DNA of 64,000 bases, from NCBI GenBank assembly GCA_015680685.1, contig MNCI01020745.1, positions 540,193-604,192 on the forward strand. The letters are read 5' to 3'. The position numbers and the translations under genes were made by a program. This document shows, one piece after another, positions 22,023 through 33,839 of this stretch. This stretch comes from Gnetum montanum. Its lineage: Eukaryota; Streptophyta; Gnetopsida; Gnetales; Gnetaceae. The notes below the pieces were generated by a model. That model ran no database searches. It saw only the letters and a program-made list of their open reading frames with translations, and was not told the origin of the DNA. Within the stretch, counting starts at the first letter, position 1; the number at the start of each line of letters is the position of its first letter.

Positions 22023-23640
22023 TTACATCATAGTCCTCAGGTACTTTGCTAATAATGTTGACATGTTTATCAAGGAATTTAGATCAATGGTTGCATGGTC
22101 TTCTACTAAGAAGACAGTAAGTTGCGTAGCTATAGATTGACCTTTCATTGAGGCTTGAGATATGTAATGGAGTTCAAAATTGATTGTTATTGCTTTCCAA
22201 TAGGCTATATGGATACTTTCATAAATCTTTGTGATTATGACATTAACTTGGCTTCTAAAGAGGTAGTGTTTGCACTTCTTCAATGAGAAGACTAGGGCTA
22301 GATAGTACTTTTCCACCTTGGTGTATCAAGTATCATAGGTAATTAATGCATGGCTTGGGTAGTATACCAACAACTCCACTCCATCATCTTGTTTCTGAAA
22401 AGGTAGAGAGTTGATGGATATGTCAGAGATGGTAAGGTAGATGTAAAAAGATTTATTCTTTTATGATGGATAAACCATGAGTAGTTTTGCCAACTCTTGC
22501 TTAAGGTTTTCAAAGGCATCTTTACATTAAGCTATCCACCCATAGCAAACTCCTTTCTTAATCAAGTATTTCATGGATTGTAATATATCTGTAAGCCTCA
22601 CAATGAACCTATGGATAAATTGTAATCTACCTTGTAGTCCTTAAAGCTTCTTAAGATTAGTTGGTATTGCCAAGTTGGATATGGCCTTAACCTTATTAGG
22701 ATAGACACATATTTCCACTTTAGATACTATAAGTCAAGAATCTTATTGGTTTTGACATCAAAGACACACTTCTTGGGATTAAGCCTAAGTTTATACTTGA
22801 TACATCATTTCAACACAAGGTCAAGGTCATGCACATGATCACTGGCTATTTTTTATTTAATGGCTATATCATTCACATAGTCATCAAGCAATCCTAGCAT
22901 GTAATCACTAAAGATGTACATCATGGATCATTGATAAGTGACACCTACATCGTTAATACCAAAGGGCATTATGATGTAACAAAAGATTCCCCAAGGGGTC
23001 ATGAAGGTCTTACAAAGTTGATGCTCTAGGTTAATCCTAACTTGGTTGTATCTTGAGAAACCATCCATGAAGGATAGTAAGGCATGTCCAACTGTAGTAT
23101 TGATAAGTCAGTCAATACTAGGTGAAAACAAATCATCTTTGATAGTTTCCTTATACAAGTCTTGAAAATTAATACAAATATGTATATTCCTATTTTTCTT
23201 AAGAACTACCACTATGTTAGATACCCATTTTATGTAATCAACAGCTCAAATATAATCAGCTTGGTATAGTTTTGTGATTTACTCATGAATTGTTTGAGCT
23301 AAATTTGGTCTAATCTTGAGAATTACTTAATTGGTCTAATACCAAGGTTAAGTATGATGTTATGTTATACTAGGCATGGGTTAAGACCTAGCATATCTTC
23401 ATATGACCAGGAAACGACCTTAATGTTATCTTGGAGGACCTTGGTGATGTCCTAAGCTTATTGTGGTTTCAATGAGGAACTTAGTTTTAGTGTTTTCTTC
23501 TTACTACTATGTGTCATGACAAGAACCTCAACTAGAGAGTCCTTGGTAATTTCACCAACCTCTAGGTCAAGGGTTTTAACTAGATTTTTTGGCCACTTAA
23601 GAGGTTTCTCTATTAGAGCTATGTGATCGACAAGGCTCTC
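22023..23640 (-). pseudogene. pol: Reverse transcriptase and native RNase H of the Tat/Ogre-lineage element
   Basis: A leader before RT (about 23400-23640) includes VVSWSYEDMLGLNPCL. The palm reads DDYVNDIAIK, with YVND at 22868-22879 (YVDD in active copies), followed by KYKLRLNPKKCVFDVKTNK. Native RNase H ends at 22100-22316 (EKYYLALVFSLKKCKHYLF, then ASMKGQSIATQL). No protease or gag lies upstream on this side: the coding text stops near 23640. A Tat gag-protease without RT lies at 59230-62298 on the same strand. Confidence 0.82.
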
Positions 23641-23699
23641 AGGCTCAAGATCTAAGTCATTGAGGTCAATGAATCATTTAGCATCACCATGAGGTCCAC

Positions 23700-24340
23700 T
23701 TAGGTTCAAAGTCAAGCTAATTTGCTTCTAGGTGTCCATACTCAATTCTTATATATCAATCATAAGCACATTAAGTAGCACTTGTGTGATAAAATGAGTA
23801 GATAACACTAAGCTAACATAAAATACTTTAGCAATCATACATGGATAAGCCAATACATGTCACATTAATAATTAAACAGTGTTCAAATAAGGTCACTAAA
23901 GTTTATAAGAGGTAGGTGAAGATAAATAAGCTGAAATAAAGGCTAAATAAGGTTAAACAAAGGCCAAATGATGATAAGTGATGTCAAATGAACCTTAAAT
24001 TATGGTCAAATGGAGTCAAATGGAGCTAAATGATGGTTGAATAGTAGCCAATGATGTTGCAAATGGTTAGGCAAGTCATAGTGATGTCCAATGGTGTAAA
24101 TTATTCTCAAACCAAGTCCTCCAAGGTCAAATGACATCAAATGATAGTAACATTTGGATGGGAAAAAGTTCAAATAATAAGAAAATGATGCAAATGAAGT
24201 CAAATTATGTTAAAATATAGGGCAAAAAAGGTCAGCAATGCATAATAAGGTTGAATCAAGTCGAAACACAATGAAATAAGGCCAAACCTATCAAGGTGGT
24301 AAACATGGGGTAAAACATGATCAATATTGATCATTGAGGG
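23700..24340. other. A-rich low-complexity stretch
   Basis: No gene. It has repeated variants of CAAATGATG, AGTCAAATGG and AGGTTAAACAAAGG. A related text (GGTAAACAAAGGTTAAATTAAG) occurs at about 58905-58930 beside the Tat protease half, which supports the idea that both belonged to one element. Confidence 0.4.
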
Positions 24341-24399
24341 TTAGAGTTTGCTAGTTTTAAGACTTAATAGGTCATGGCATGAGGCTACAAGGTTGATGG

Positions 24400-26330
24400 G
24401 GGAGTTTGAACACTTGGGAATGTCATTTTGAGTTTGTTTGAAGGCTAAAATGAGATCTTATCTTCCAACTACGCTAGACCCATGCTAGCTAGCATGGATG
24501 GGGTATACCCCAGCATGGGTAATATAAACATTTGGGTTTCAACATTTGTTATGATCATTTTTGGGTTCTAATGGTCTATATTGCTAGCACAATGGATCAA
24601 AATTAAGGTTTGATCAACTTTGGTGTCATCTTGATCCTCTAGAAGCTACAAATGCCACCAAGAACTACTATTTATTCTGGGACTACATTAGGTAGCATGC
24701 CCTCTATGTGGCACCATGAGAAAGAAGAATTTATGGCATTCCAAGGTCAAAATTTGTGCTCTGTTGACTTCCAAGACAACACAAGGGCATTAGGATTTTG
24801 AATTGGTCATCCAAAGGCTAAAATAAGCCTCTAGAAGTGAGGTTTGGTATCGTATCCTTTGGAATATGCTAGCTAGCATAGTTGGAGGTGTCCTTAGCAT
24901 GGATGGATGGAATTTGGATTTTTTGTGCTCAAAACAAGATTGAATTATAGCAGGCTTCAAGGTTTCAAGGTCCTGGGTTTCCCCAATTAGGTTTTAGTTT
25001 ATTTGGAATGTGTGATAACTTTGGTAAAATCTTCCTGGAACCCTAACTATATTGATCCACATTGGCCAACATGGTTCTAGCCCTCCCCACCATGGTTACA
25101 CTTGATTTTCAATTTTTGGTAAGTTTTTGTGGTAAAATGACCAAGTTTTTGAGTTCCCAAGGTTTTTGATGTTCATGGCTAGTGTTTTGACTCATCATTA
25201 TTAATTTTGAAGGTTTTTTTAATTCTTAATATGGCCATACACCCCCAGACTATGCTAGCTAACATTGTTCCAGTGCGGATGGGGGGAATGTGATGGATTT
25301 TTATCATTTTAAACTCAATTTCTAGGGTTTGGTGGTCTTTGATGGCTCTACTAGGGTTCTGGGGTTGAGATGATGTGTTGGGATGTTGATTTGGATTATT
25401 TATGGCCTATTTCTAGGTTTTCATGGAGCATCCATGCTAGGACCACATTGGCCAACATGGATGGAGGCTTCTTTAGTATGGTAAGGAAGGTTAACATGAG
25501 ATTTGATTTTTTTTGCCTTGTTATCTTGTATCCTAAGTTTATCGAAGGCTTCAAGAAGGTTTGAAGGCTTCATTTTTCCACTTTGAAAGTTTTCAAATGC
25601 TCAGTTGATTTCCACAATGGTGAAAATACAAGAAGCCATGCTAGAGCCATGTTGACCAGTGTGGTTGGGGTTTTCTTATGTAGTTCCTCCAATATAATTA
25701 GTTTTAGCATCTTTTGGTACATTCTAGGAGGTTCTAGAGATCCTAGGAGGATGTAAAGGCTAAGATGTGCCATTTGGAAGGTCATTTTTAACATTTGATG
25801 GTAACACCCCATCCAACCACATTGGGATTCCATTGGCTAATGTGGTTGGAGTACCCCCAGCATGGTTCCAAGGTTAGAATGGGGCTTTTCTTGGTCATTT
25901 GACATTTTAGAATGATTGGAGACCCCAAGGAGATGTAAAGGTCAAGAAATATAACTTTGAGGGCTATTTATGACATCTGATGGCCAAACCCCTAACAACC
26001 ACATTAGGACTACATTGGCCATCATGGTTGGGATGGCTCCCAACATGATTCACCAAAGAAAATTGATACACTTTTGGAGCTACTAGATGCTTTGGCTAGA
26101 GTTTAGGGTTTGGAGTGGTAATATTGGGATCAATTTGAGGCTTGATTAGTGGTGGTTAGTCCTGTCCCCCTATGACTATTTTGGCTAGGATAGTTGAGCT
26201 GTTGACCAATGTAGTTACCCAAAATGGCTTGTTTTATTATGATTTTTGGCTTCCTTCAACACCTAGGACTTTCAATGTTAACAACCACTTTCCAAATTTG
26301 GCATGAGGTTTATTGGCCTTAACATGCTAT
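24400..26330. repeat. Degenerate tandem array, period about 180-190 bp
   Basis: Diverged units share a core like ACCACATTGGCCAACATGG followed by a GG(A/G)GG...CC(C/A)AGCATGG part. Cores are seen near 24480, 24865, 25055, 25245, 25425, 25632, 25815, 25992 and 26165. The best-kept pair (about 25720-25875 and 25900-26055) also share GATGTAAAGG and CATTTGATGG-like text. It is flanked by Tat pol on one side and the FCP1-like gene on the other. Tandem arrays are known inside Ogre elements. Confidence 0.65.
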
Positions 26331-28273
26331 AGAAGGGCTACTAAAAGGTATATTTTGACAATGTTTGGAGCTTGGAATTCAATCCAAGGTATTTTAGGGA
26401 CCTACATCCAGTGTAGATGTGGGTAGGCATTGTAAATCCCACTATTTTGGAATTTTGTGTGTTTTTCTTGGGAGGAGTCTAGTGGGACCCACCTATTTTT
26501 AAATGGTTTTTTGATTTAAAACTTTTCACCAACCTAGAATGTTTCCAACTTTCCTCCTGTGAACTCATAGTTCACTATGGGTTGAGAGGGTGTTTTAGGC
26601 AAGGTGTTTGGATTGAGGATGCATAAGTGTGAAATTCATTTTCACATATCAATTTTATAAGATTCATTCCCAAAATCCATTTCTCACATGTAACACATAG
26701 AACATAGACCATTTTAGTAACTTTTACTCTAAATCTCATCCATCCCTAGCATGGTTTTGATAGAACTCATCAAGGAGCAACACAATTGCAAAGCATTAAA
26801 GGAAATTTGGAGCACTTTTGTCATTCTTAATCAAGATGTTAAATAGAAGGGTGGCTTCAAGAAAAAATATAGCTCTAGAGGAGCTTGAGGATACTACCCA
26901 AGGCCTTTTGCACCTACTACAGCCTCTACTAGGAGAAGGATCCTTCACCATGACTGCCAAGTACACAATTCTTAGCCATTTTTTGTAGTTTTCTTACTTG
27001 GAACCTAGGTGTTTTTCTTGATGTAAGCTTGTTTCTTGGATTAGATTTGATTCTATAAAATTCCTAAGTTAGATTTGGATCATAATTACATGGTTACAAT
27101 GTTTTTCTAGTTTTAATATTTGTTCATGTCAAGTTTTAAATTTTATCTTGCCTCATTCTATACGATTTTAGTGCTTTCTAGAAAGAAAGAAAAAAGGTAG
27201 TGTCACTTTTTGATTTTTTTTTTGCTAGAAAACAACATCCAATTTTTCATTTCTCAAGCCATAAGATTATTATTTGTTATTTATTGGTCATTTTGGTTGT
27301 AGAACCACTAATTTATGAATCATGGTTAATTTTTTACAAATTTTTTCGTAATTAGTGTAGAGTGGATTTTTGGTTTTTTCACTATTTTACCCCCTCAAAA
27401 ATAGGCAATGTTGACACTAGAACAAATTTTTTCTACCAATTTCCTAGCTTCCTAAGGATGTCTAAGGTCATTTGGGAGGGTTTGACATTAGTTTTGGACA
27501 TTTTAAAAAAAATTTGCTATTTTTCTCAATGACTTACTATAGCCATTTTTCTATAGTTTGGGTTCTTCATGAAATTTCAAAGTATTTTTATGTTGCTTTG
27601 TGAATTTTTCTAGGCCTAATACTACAATTTTTATATTAAATTTTGTTGAATTTTTCTATATGCATAGTATTTAGACTTAGAAAAAAATTTTAGTGCAAAT
27701 TTCTCATTTTTTAGTTGATGTTAACTACCCCATATAGTTGTAGTTTTAACTGTTGTAACTGCAAATCCCCTAGGCTGTATGGGAAACATTAGTTTATTTC
27801 TGGAATTTTTGTGATCATATTTAAAAGCCCCTAATGTTATTTATAGGTTATATTTTATTTTCCAACAGTCACTAAAATTTTTCAAAAATTTTCAACTAGT
27901 CTTCCTAGAGTTTTTACTACAGTTAATTTCATCATAAGCTAAGATTTCTAGTCAAAATTTTGTTAAATTCAAGTTGGAATTTTGCAACTATTATTGTAGG
28001 CTAGATATCAGTATAGGCTAATTCTCTTGGTTTCAATTTTTTTACCTAAAATTTTTGCAATTTTTATGTGTATTTTCTCCATGAGGTTGCCATTGATGTT
28101 CATGGTTTATCTGGCCTTTTCTTCAGTTTTTGCTAAGTTTTGTTTTGGAATTTGATGGTTGTAAGTCATGTATTTTGTTGTTTAGTTTGATGTGGAAATC
28201 TTGACATTATGGCTATAATTTTATTGGCTATTTAATGGTTGATAAATTTTAGTTATGTTGATACAAGGTCATA
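26331..28273. other. AT-rich stretch with no confident gene
   Basis: Mostly T-rich text. A short block near 26830-26960 reads on the plus strand as a basic, Arg/Ser/Tyr-rich peptide (KKYSSRGA, then YYPRPFAPTTASTRRRI) and could be an upstream exon of the FCP1-like gene. There is no independent support for that. Confidence 0.35.
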
Positions 28274-29109
28274 ATGGTCATTATTAGGTCATGCAAGGCC
28301 TTCCTGAAACTCATCCTAGTGGTGATCGAGCTAGTCGGGCTCTTGTGTTGCATCCACACACAAAAGCCAAACACCCCACCTACTAATATGGTGTTGAAAC
28401 ATGGTTCACTTCATTTTAGGCCTAAGACAAAGGAGTTTGTAGCCTACTTATTGTAGAATTTTAGTGTGATGGTGTGGTCACACTTGGCATCTCATTCAAC
28501 AATCGTCACTTTGAAGACCTTACTACCCCATTTTTCCAACTTGATCATCAAATTCATAGTTGATGATCTTGAAATCATGTTGAGGATGAATATTTTAATA
28601 GCATATACACCAAAGGAGCACGTAAGTTGTCCAAAATCTGGGATATGCTTGAATTCATCTAGTACAATGTCAATAACACATTATTCGTTGGTTACACATT
28701 AATACATTATTTCAAAACCCTTTCAATACCATCTACTACATGGAAGGGTAAGTCTAACTTTAACTTTTTGGTTTACTTTTTTGTTTCATTAGGCCACTTT
28801 GGTTTAACAATTTTTTGGGTTTGAATGCTTGTAGGTATAGGGTAGATGATCATGGATTGATCCAGGGTGATCAGCTCTTACCCTTGGCCCAAACAACACT
28901 AGAGGGCTTTACCAAGAGCCAAGTAGTAAGGCTCGCAGTGATGGAGCAACTCAAGGATGACTTTGGCATGTATACCTTGTGCTATTTCGAAGCCTACCAC
29001 AGGTGCCTAGCAAATGGGACAACCCATAGTTGGTGTGGCATCCTTGATTTTGGTGCACAAACATGCATACCCATTTGGATCCTCATGTTGCCTTCATCTA
29101 ATAAGCAAA
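28274..29109 (+). pseudogene. FCP1/NLI-interacting-factor-like (HAD) phosphatase domain, first two exon blocks
   Basis: FCP1-homology proteins are Mg-dependent phosphatases; the best known act on the RNA polymerase II C-terminal domain. Visible motifs: LILVVIELVGLLCC, like the VVDLNGLL form of the DxDx catalytic motif (Asp now Glu); HFRPKTKEFVAYLL, a stop, then NFSVMVWS, the FRPxxxEF...VGIWSS block; KLSKIWDMLEFI and YNVNNTLFVGYTL, the KxW...NTLLVDD block with DD lost. A GTAAGT donor at 28748 ends the first exon. The second exon (28835-29109) reads without stops, RVDDHGLIQGDQLLPLAQTT then LEGF, like the C-terminal edge of this domain. At least one frameshift lies near 28600, and another base is off at the exon 1/2 junction. 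It is antisense to the flanking Tat element. A captured host gene or a passenger ORF are both possible. Confidence 0.7.
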
Positions 29110-29336
29110 GTAATAATTCTTATGTTTTACTTTTTATATAATATCAACATTTTCTAGTTATATGATTATTAGGTTATTTAGGCTTCAATTGCTTGATCGG
29201 TTTTATCGATATGGCTACAAGTGTCATTTTTAATTTATTAAGTTTGTTACATGTATATTTTTTTATTTTTTTTATTTTTGTATTTTGTATGATGTGCCTA
29301 TGCCAAAGCTAATGTGTCATTTTTGTTGTATTGTAG

Positions 29337-31317
29337 GAGTTGTGCCATCATTCGTTATAGCCATGATTACTTTAAGCCGTGTTAAGGAGACACTCATCCT
29401 TAAGTTTGGTGAGGTGGATGCAACGAAGCATTGGTCAGGCAGCCAAGCACCCAAGGAGATTCACATGAGGATCACTAGTGCAAGTTTTCTTGACTTGTTC
29501 ATGGCTTTTATCCCAATCATCCTTATCCCTGAGATGGTAAACATCATTGACTTCTTTAAGAAAGGAGTGAAGATATTAGTCACTGAGGTTCATGGTGTTC
29601 TTGTCACATTGGCCACCAATGAATCTACCTTCAGTGACCTCTTTGGAATTCCTTGTAAGTGGGAGAAGATTTCCACTAAGCCAAGGAAAGAATAAGACCA
29701 CTTGAAGGAGGTGAAATAATGGCTAAACACTCATCATGACCAATCTAGATCGACTCTAAGCAACTGCCAAGTTGTGGAGGTGAAGGAGATGTACCCATTG
29801 TTCCAAGCCCAAGCTTTCCAGAAGCTATTGTCATAAAAGAAGGTTCTAGGTATTGAGTAGGCATGGACCATGAAAAAGATCCTGACAGAGGATGATCAAT
29901 TCAATTGGGCTGCTCATTTTTTTTTGGGCTATGAGGGGAGATCCTGAAACTCCGGGAGAACCTTGAAATATATGCCTCATGCACTATGCATTTTTTTGCA
30001 ACATATTTTAGAAGGTTCACGAAGTTTTAGGTGGTGCAAAAGGATGGATGATGGATAAGCCAAGGTCCATCCTATCTTTCTAAGCTTGGGGTGCAACATA
30101 TTTTTTCAACCATGCAAGCTCAGAACCCATCAAAGGATGTTGGGAAATCATTGTCTATTATCACTAAGCATTTTAGTGATATGCATTATCCTTCCCCTGA
30201 TAGCATGGGAATGGAACTCCAAGTTACTCATGGGAATGTTAAAATAGTTAAGGAGTTATGTGCTGAAGTTGACAAAGTAGTTAGAGCAAAGTTAAAGAGG
30301 CCTATTGTTGAGGAGACAATGCTAGTCATTGAGGAACCTATGAAGAGGAGGCTTGTATTAAAACTTGGCAAGGTGCATCATGTAGTTGCAAGTATGTTTT
30401 ATTTGTGTTATTTTTTTTAAGTTACTTTCTATTTATTTTATATGTTATATGACTATTTTGTTGTTTTATTTTAGGAAAAATATGCTAAATGATTCTATGT
30501 CTTGTCTTTGTTGTTCTTGTAGGCAAACAACAAGAACTAGCAACCCAAGCAATAGTAGTGGAGGCTTAACATAAGTGCCTAGAGGAGGAGGTACTATAAT
30601 GGCATGAGGATGAGGGACTATCCAATGTCACATTAGATGACCTCGATGCTATATTTGATGGTTCATAGCAAAGTGAACCTCCTGTTATCATCCCAACTGA
30701 TGTTTTAGGTACTTATGATTTCTTGTTTTATGTGTTGCATTTTTTAGTCTTATGTTGGGACTTGGTTTTAATTATTAGTTGATTTTCATGCTTGTTGTAG
30801 CTTCTAAACCTTAACTTGTCACTTCCACATCTATGTTTCACATGAAACCATGGGTAGAGGTTTTAGACAAAATAGAGTTCATGTGAGGGATGACTGAAGA
30901 CATGATCAATCAGTTGTAATGAATTGTCCCTAATGTTGGTAAGAACCTTAGCTTATTTTTTCCTTTAATTATTTTTATTGGTTATGTATTTTTGTTTTCT
31001 ATGGTTTTTATGGTTATATGGTCTTAATGATTTAAAGTTTTTTTGTTCTTTTTGTTATTTTTTGTTTACATGGTCTTATGTATCTATGTTGGTTGTGTTG
31101 ATTGTAGTGTCAAAGGATGGATGGGATTCCAACTATGTTGTTGAGATCAATGAACTTTCCAACCTATGACCTGAAGTGGAAAACATTCTACAAAGGTTAT
31201 ACAAAAGTGCCACTAAATGTGCACTTTCATGTGTTAGAACCTTGTGGGAATGCCAACATCCCAATGAGTTCCTATGGGAACAATTCATGGCGTTGGAAAG
31301 AAAAAATAAGAAATAGG
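29337..31317 (+). pseudogene. C-terminal exons of the FCP1-like gene, function unknown
   Basis: Exon blocks 29337-30391, 30523-30708, 30801-30938 and 31108-31317 are each bounded by TTGTAG-type acceptors and GT donors (29110, 30392, 30709, 30939). The frame is preserved over all of these introns, each splitting a codon after its first base. One frameshift lies in a T run near 29920. Residue patterns: GEVDATKHWSGSQAPKEIH, FSDLFGIPCKWEKI, a Glu/Lys-rich helical region (KIVKELCAEVDKVVRAKL), and DDLDAIFDGS. Stops are mainly TAA/TAG in Gln-like places. I do not recognise the family. The last exon is cut at 31317 by element D and resumes at 57333. Confidence 0.65.
31313..31317 (+). repeat. Candidate target-site duplication of element D (ATAGG; partner ATAGA at 57328-57332)
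   Basis: ATAGG before D and ATAGA after it differ by one transition. If one copy is removed with D, the reading frame of the interrupted exon continues on the other side, which supports this junction independently of the repeat itself. Confidence 0.65.
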
Positions 31318-32679
31318 TCTTGGCAACTATTTGAGATTGGATTGCCAATGTGGGGGGCCTCACGATCTCATGACCTTTGGGAAGTCATGGGATCGAAGGT
31401 GTTGTTCAAATAGGGTTTAGGTGCTTACTAGTCTTTGGCAACACCAAGGTCCAAATACCTTCAAATAAACTCAATAGTTATGAAATGTACTAGACATGAG
31501 TATGTGTTTACTATTGCAAATGTTGAAATGGCTGGATTGTGTATAAAATTATAATCGGCTATCATAAAAGAGATTTGGCTAACTTTGTCAAATATTATGA
31601 GTTGTTAAAGATTCCTATTTTGTTTAATCACTTAGTCTATACAATCCTTATAATACCTACCTGTAACAAATAAAATTTTGCAAAAATTTTTAAGCATAAT
31701 TCTACCAATCTACTCCTAATTTCCCTTAGAGAAAAATTTCCACAAGAAAACTAGAAATAGAGCAAGATTCAATGGACTTGTAAAGAGAAAGAAAAGAAAA
31801 GTAGATTTGTGTGAAATCTAAAATATTTAAATAAGATAAATTAACATGAGGAAACACTTCACAATAAAGTTAATCCGAAGTCAATAACTACAAATTGTCC
31901 AAACATCTTAAGCCCAACAAGTAATTTTATAAAAGATAATCTTATTATACTACCAAAAATCACTACGTAAATGACAAAGTACTAGTCTCTATTTTGGCTA
32001 GTTAATAGTTGTCAAAGATTGCATTCAATAGAACCCCAAAAATTTGATAATTTCTTGATTGAAATACTAAGGCAATACACTTTAAAACAATTAAGCTATT
32101 TCAGTTGTCCCAAAATACAAAATATTTTTCTAGATTCTCTATGCCTAAAATAGGCAAATTCTATTAATATATTACTATTAAATTACTCTTGAGGATTTTC
32201 AAGAACATAAGTTCTTCTATGGCTAATCTAATAGAAGTCTAATATTGCACAAAAAAAAAGTTATAAAAGTAATCTAGGATAAATTCCAAAATTAATTGCC
32301 AAGCACAATATTATCTAAACCATTAGCTAAGTAACTAAAACACAATGGGAAGAAATGAACTGATAGGATTAAAATAAAGTAGCAAATTGATGTCTTTAGC
32401 AAGCCATCTTAAAAGAGTTCTTCAAATGTCTTTTTCCAAATCTTCCTTGCTTTAATTCTACCTTTGAAGCCCTTTTATAGTGACCTTAAGGTAGTTACAA
32501 TAATCATGAGGACTTATGGGGCTTCCAAATATCTTAGGCATATAAATTTATAACCACCTTAGGAGTTATAGTTTCCATGAGAATTATGAGAAATTTAAGC
32601 CAAGCTTGCCAAGTGTTTTCTTGGTAACAAACATAATCAAAGTTATCATAGGAAGTTATGAAAATTGGAGAAATATATG
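31318..32679 (-). repeat. Left (3') LTR of element D, first part
   Basis: Matches 54396 to about 55752 throughout, for instance GTGGGGGGCCTCA, TTTAGGTGCTTACTAGTCT, and the GGAGAAATATATG text where C is inserted. Differences are mostly transitions with small indels. No gene of its own. Confidence 0.88.
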
Positions 32680-33582
32680 TCATGAGCAATGAGGTACCCC
32701 TACGTCCAACCATATGAATCATGAAGTGTTCATGCATGACTTAGTCGAATTCTGTAGACTTTATCATTTCTAGTGCACTAGCCCTTAGGAAGTGAATCTA
32801 GCCTTAAGGTCAATCGTTGTCTTCCCAATTACACTTGTGACATTCATTCGTATGGTTAAGTGTAACTGAGGCATTTGATTTTTAACATCTTTATATTTTA
32901 TAGTTGGGTGCTTGAATTCTAGATAAAAATGATTTGATTAACTAATCTAAATTAACTAATTAACTAATCATTTAACTAATCCTAACATAAGTATCCATTC
33001 CCACTTTCTATACACATCCTAAACCCATGTATCCACTATTCGGTGACTAAGCACTATGCTACTAGGCATACCAAGCAATAATGCTGCTGGGATTGCCATG
33101 AGAAGTCATACTTATGTGTGTACTTTATTTGGATTAATTACTTCATTAACATAATAACTAGAAAATATTTAATAAATAATTAAAAATTTAATAGATATTT
33201 AGAAACATTAATTGCATAAATGAAATAGTTAATCTATCCAAAGTGCTGCAAGGTTTATCAAAAAGCTCGTCTTTATTGCTGCATGCACTATCATGCTTGG
33301 GAACAACAATGCTCAAATAAAGATCCATACACTTAATGACTCTTGTTGTGGGCACTTGGAGGAAAAATTCCAACTTCCAAATGGAAAAAATTCAAGAGCT
33401 CCACTGCAACTACAATTTCTTCTTCACCATAAATGCAGCTACACACGCGTATTTATAGTTGACTATGGACACTACGTTGATAGGGCCACATCAATGCATG
33501 ATATGATGTGTCAACTAAGCCTCATCGATGAGGCTACATCAATGAGGTCTCATCAACACAATCTACAAAACGTGACTCATCA
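32680..33582 (-). repeat. 3' LTR of element C (left)
   Basis: About 900 bp. The left end reads TCATGAGCAATGAGG against TGATGAGTGGTGAGG in the partner, so the terminal bases are damaged. It ends at ...GACTCATCA next to the polypurine tract. It carries the U3 palindrome (33518-33535), the TATA box (33450-33457, inverted) and the family polyadenylation block (TCGTCTTTATT near 33270). Confidence 0.9.
33450..33560 (-). promoter_or_regulatory. LTR promoter of element C: ATCGAT palindrome and TATA box
   Basis: AGCCTCATCGATGAGGCT (33518-33535) is an 18-bp perfect palindrome, with further TGATGAGG/CCTCATCA-like half-sites around it. TATAAATA lies at 33450-33457 on the minus strand. The core ATCGAT matches the internal module of the same element (37174-37227), not the GTCGAC or GTATAC cores of B. 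Confidence 0.6.
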
Positions 33583-33597
33583 TACCCCCACAACTAA
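33583..33597 (-). other. Polypurine tract of element C
   Basis: Plus-strand TACCCCCACAACTAA is the reverse complement of TTAGTTGTGGGGGTA. It adjoins the inner edge of the 3' LTR exactly as in A and B. Confidence 0.85.
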
Positions 33598-33839
33598 ATG
33601 AAAACTTCTCCTTGAGTTCTTTTACAAAATTGGGAAGGTATGGGATTATTGACTAACTTTTCTTCAAACAAAACAAAACTAACTGACTTGACAAAAAATG
33701 AAGTTCCCAGTTGTACAAATCAACACATTACAAAAAAATGATGGTGTTCAAGACATGAAATTGAACACCATGACTCAAATATTTAAAATTGGAAAACATG
33801 TTCCTTGGTGATGTGAAGTTGTTGGAGAAGATCAAATAG

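Noticed and set aside
24400-26330. Regular repeats taken as a possible CRISPR-like array
   Set aside because: Units are long (about 180 bp), diverged along their whole length and lack the short repeat/unique spacer pattern. The setting is a plant genome, so this is a tandem satellite-like array.
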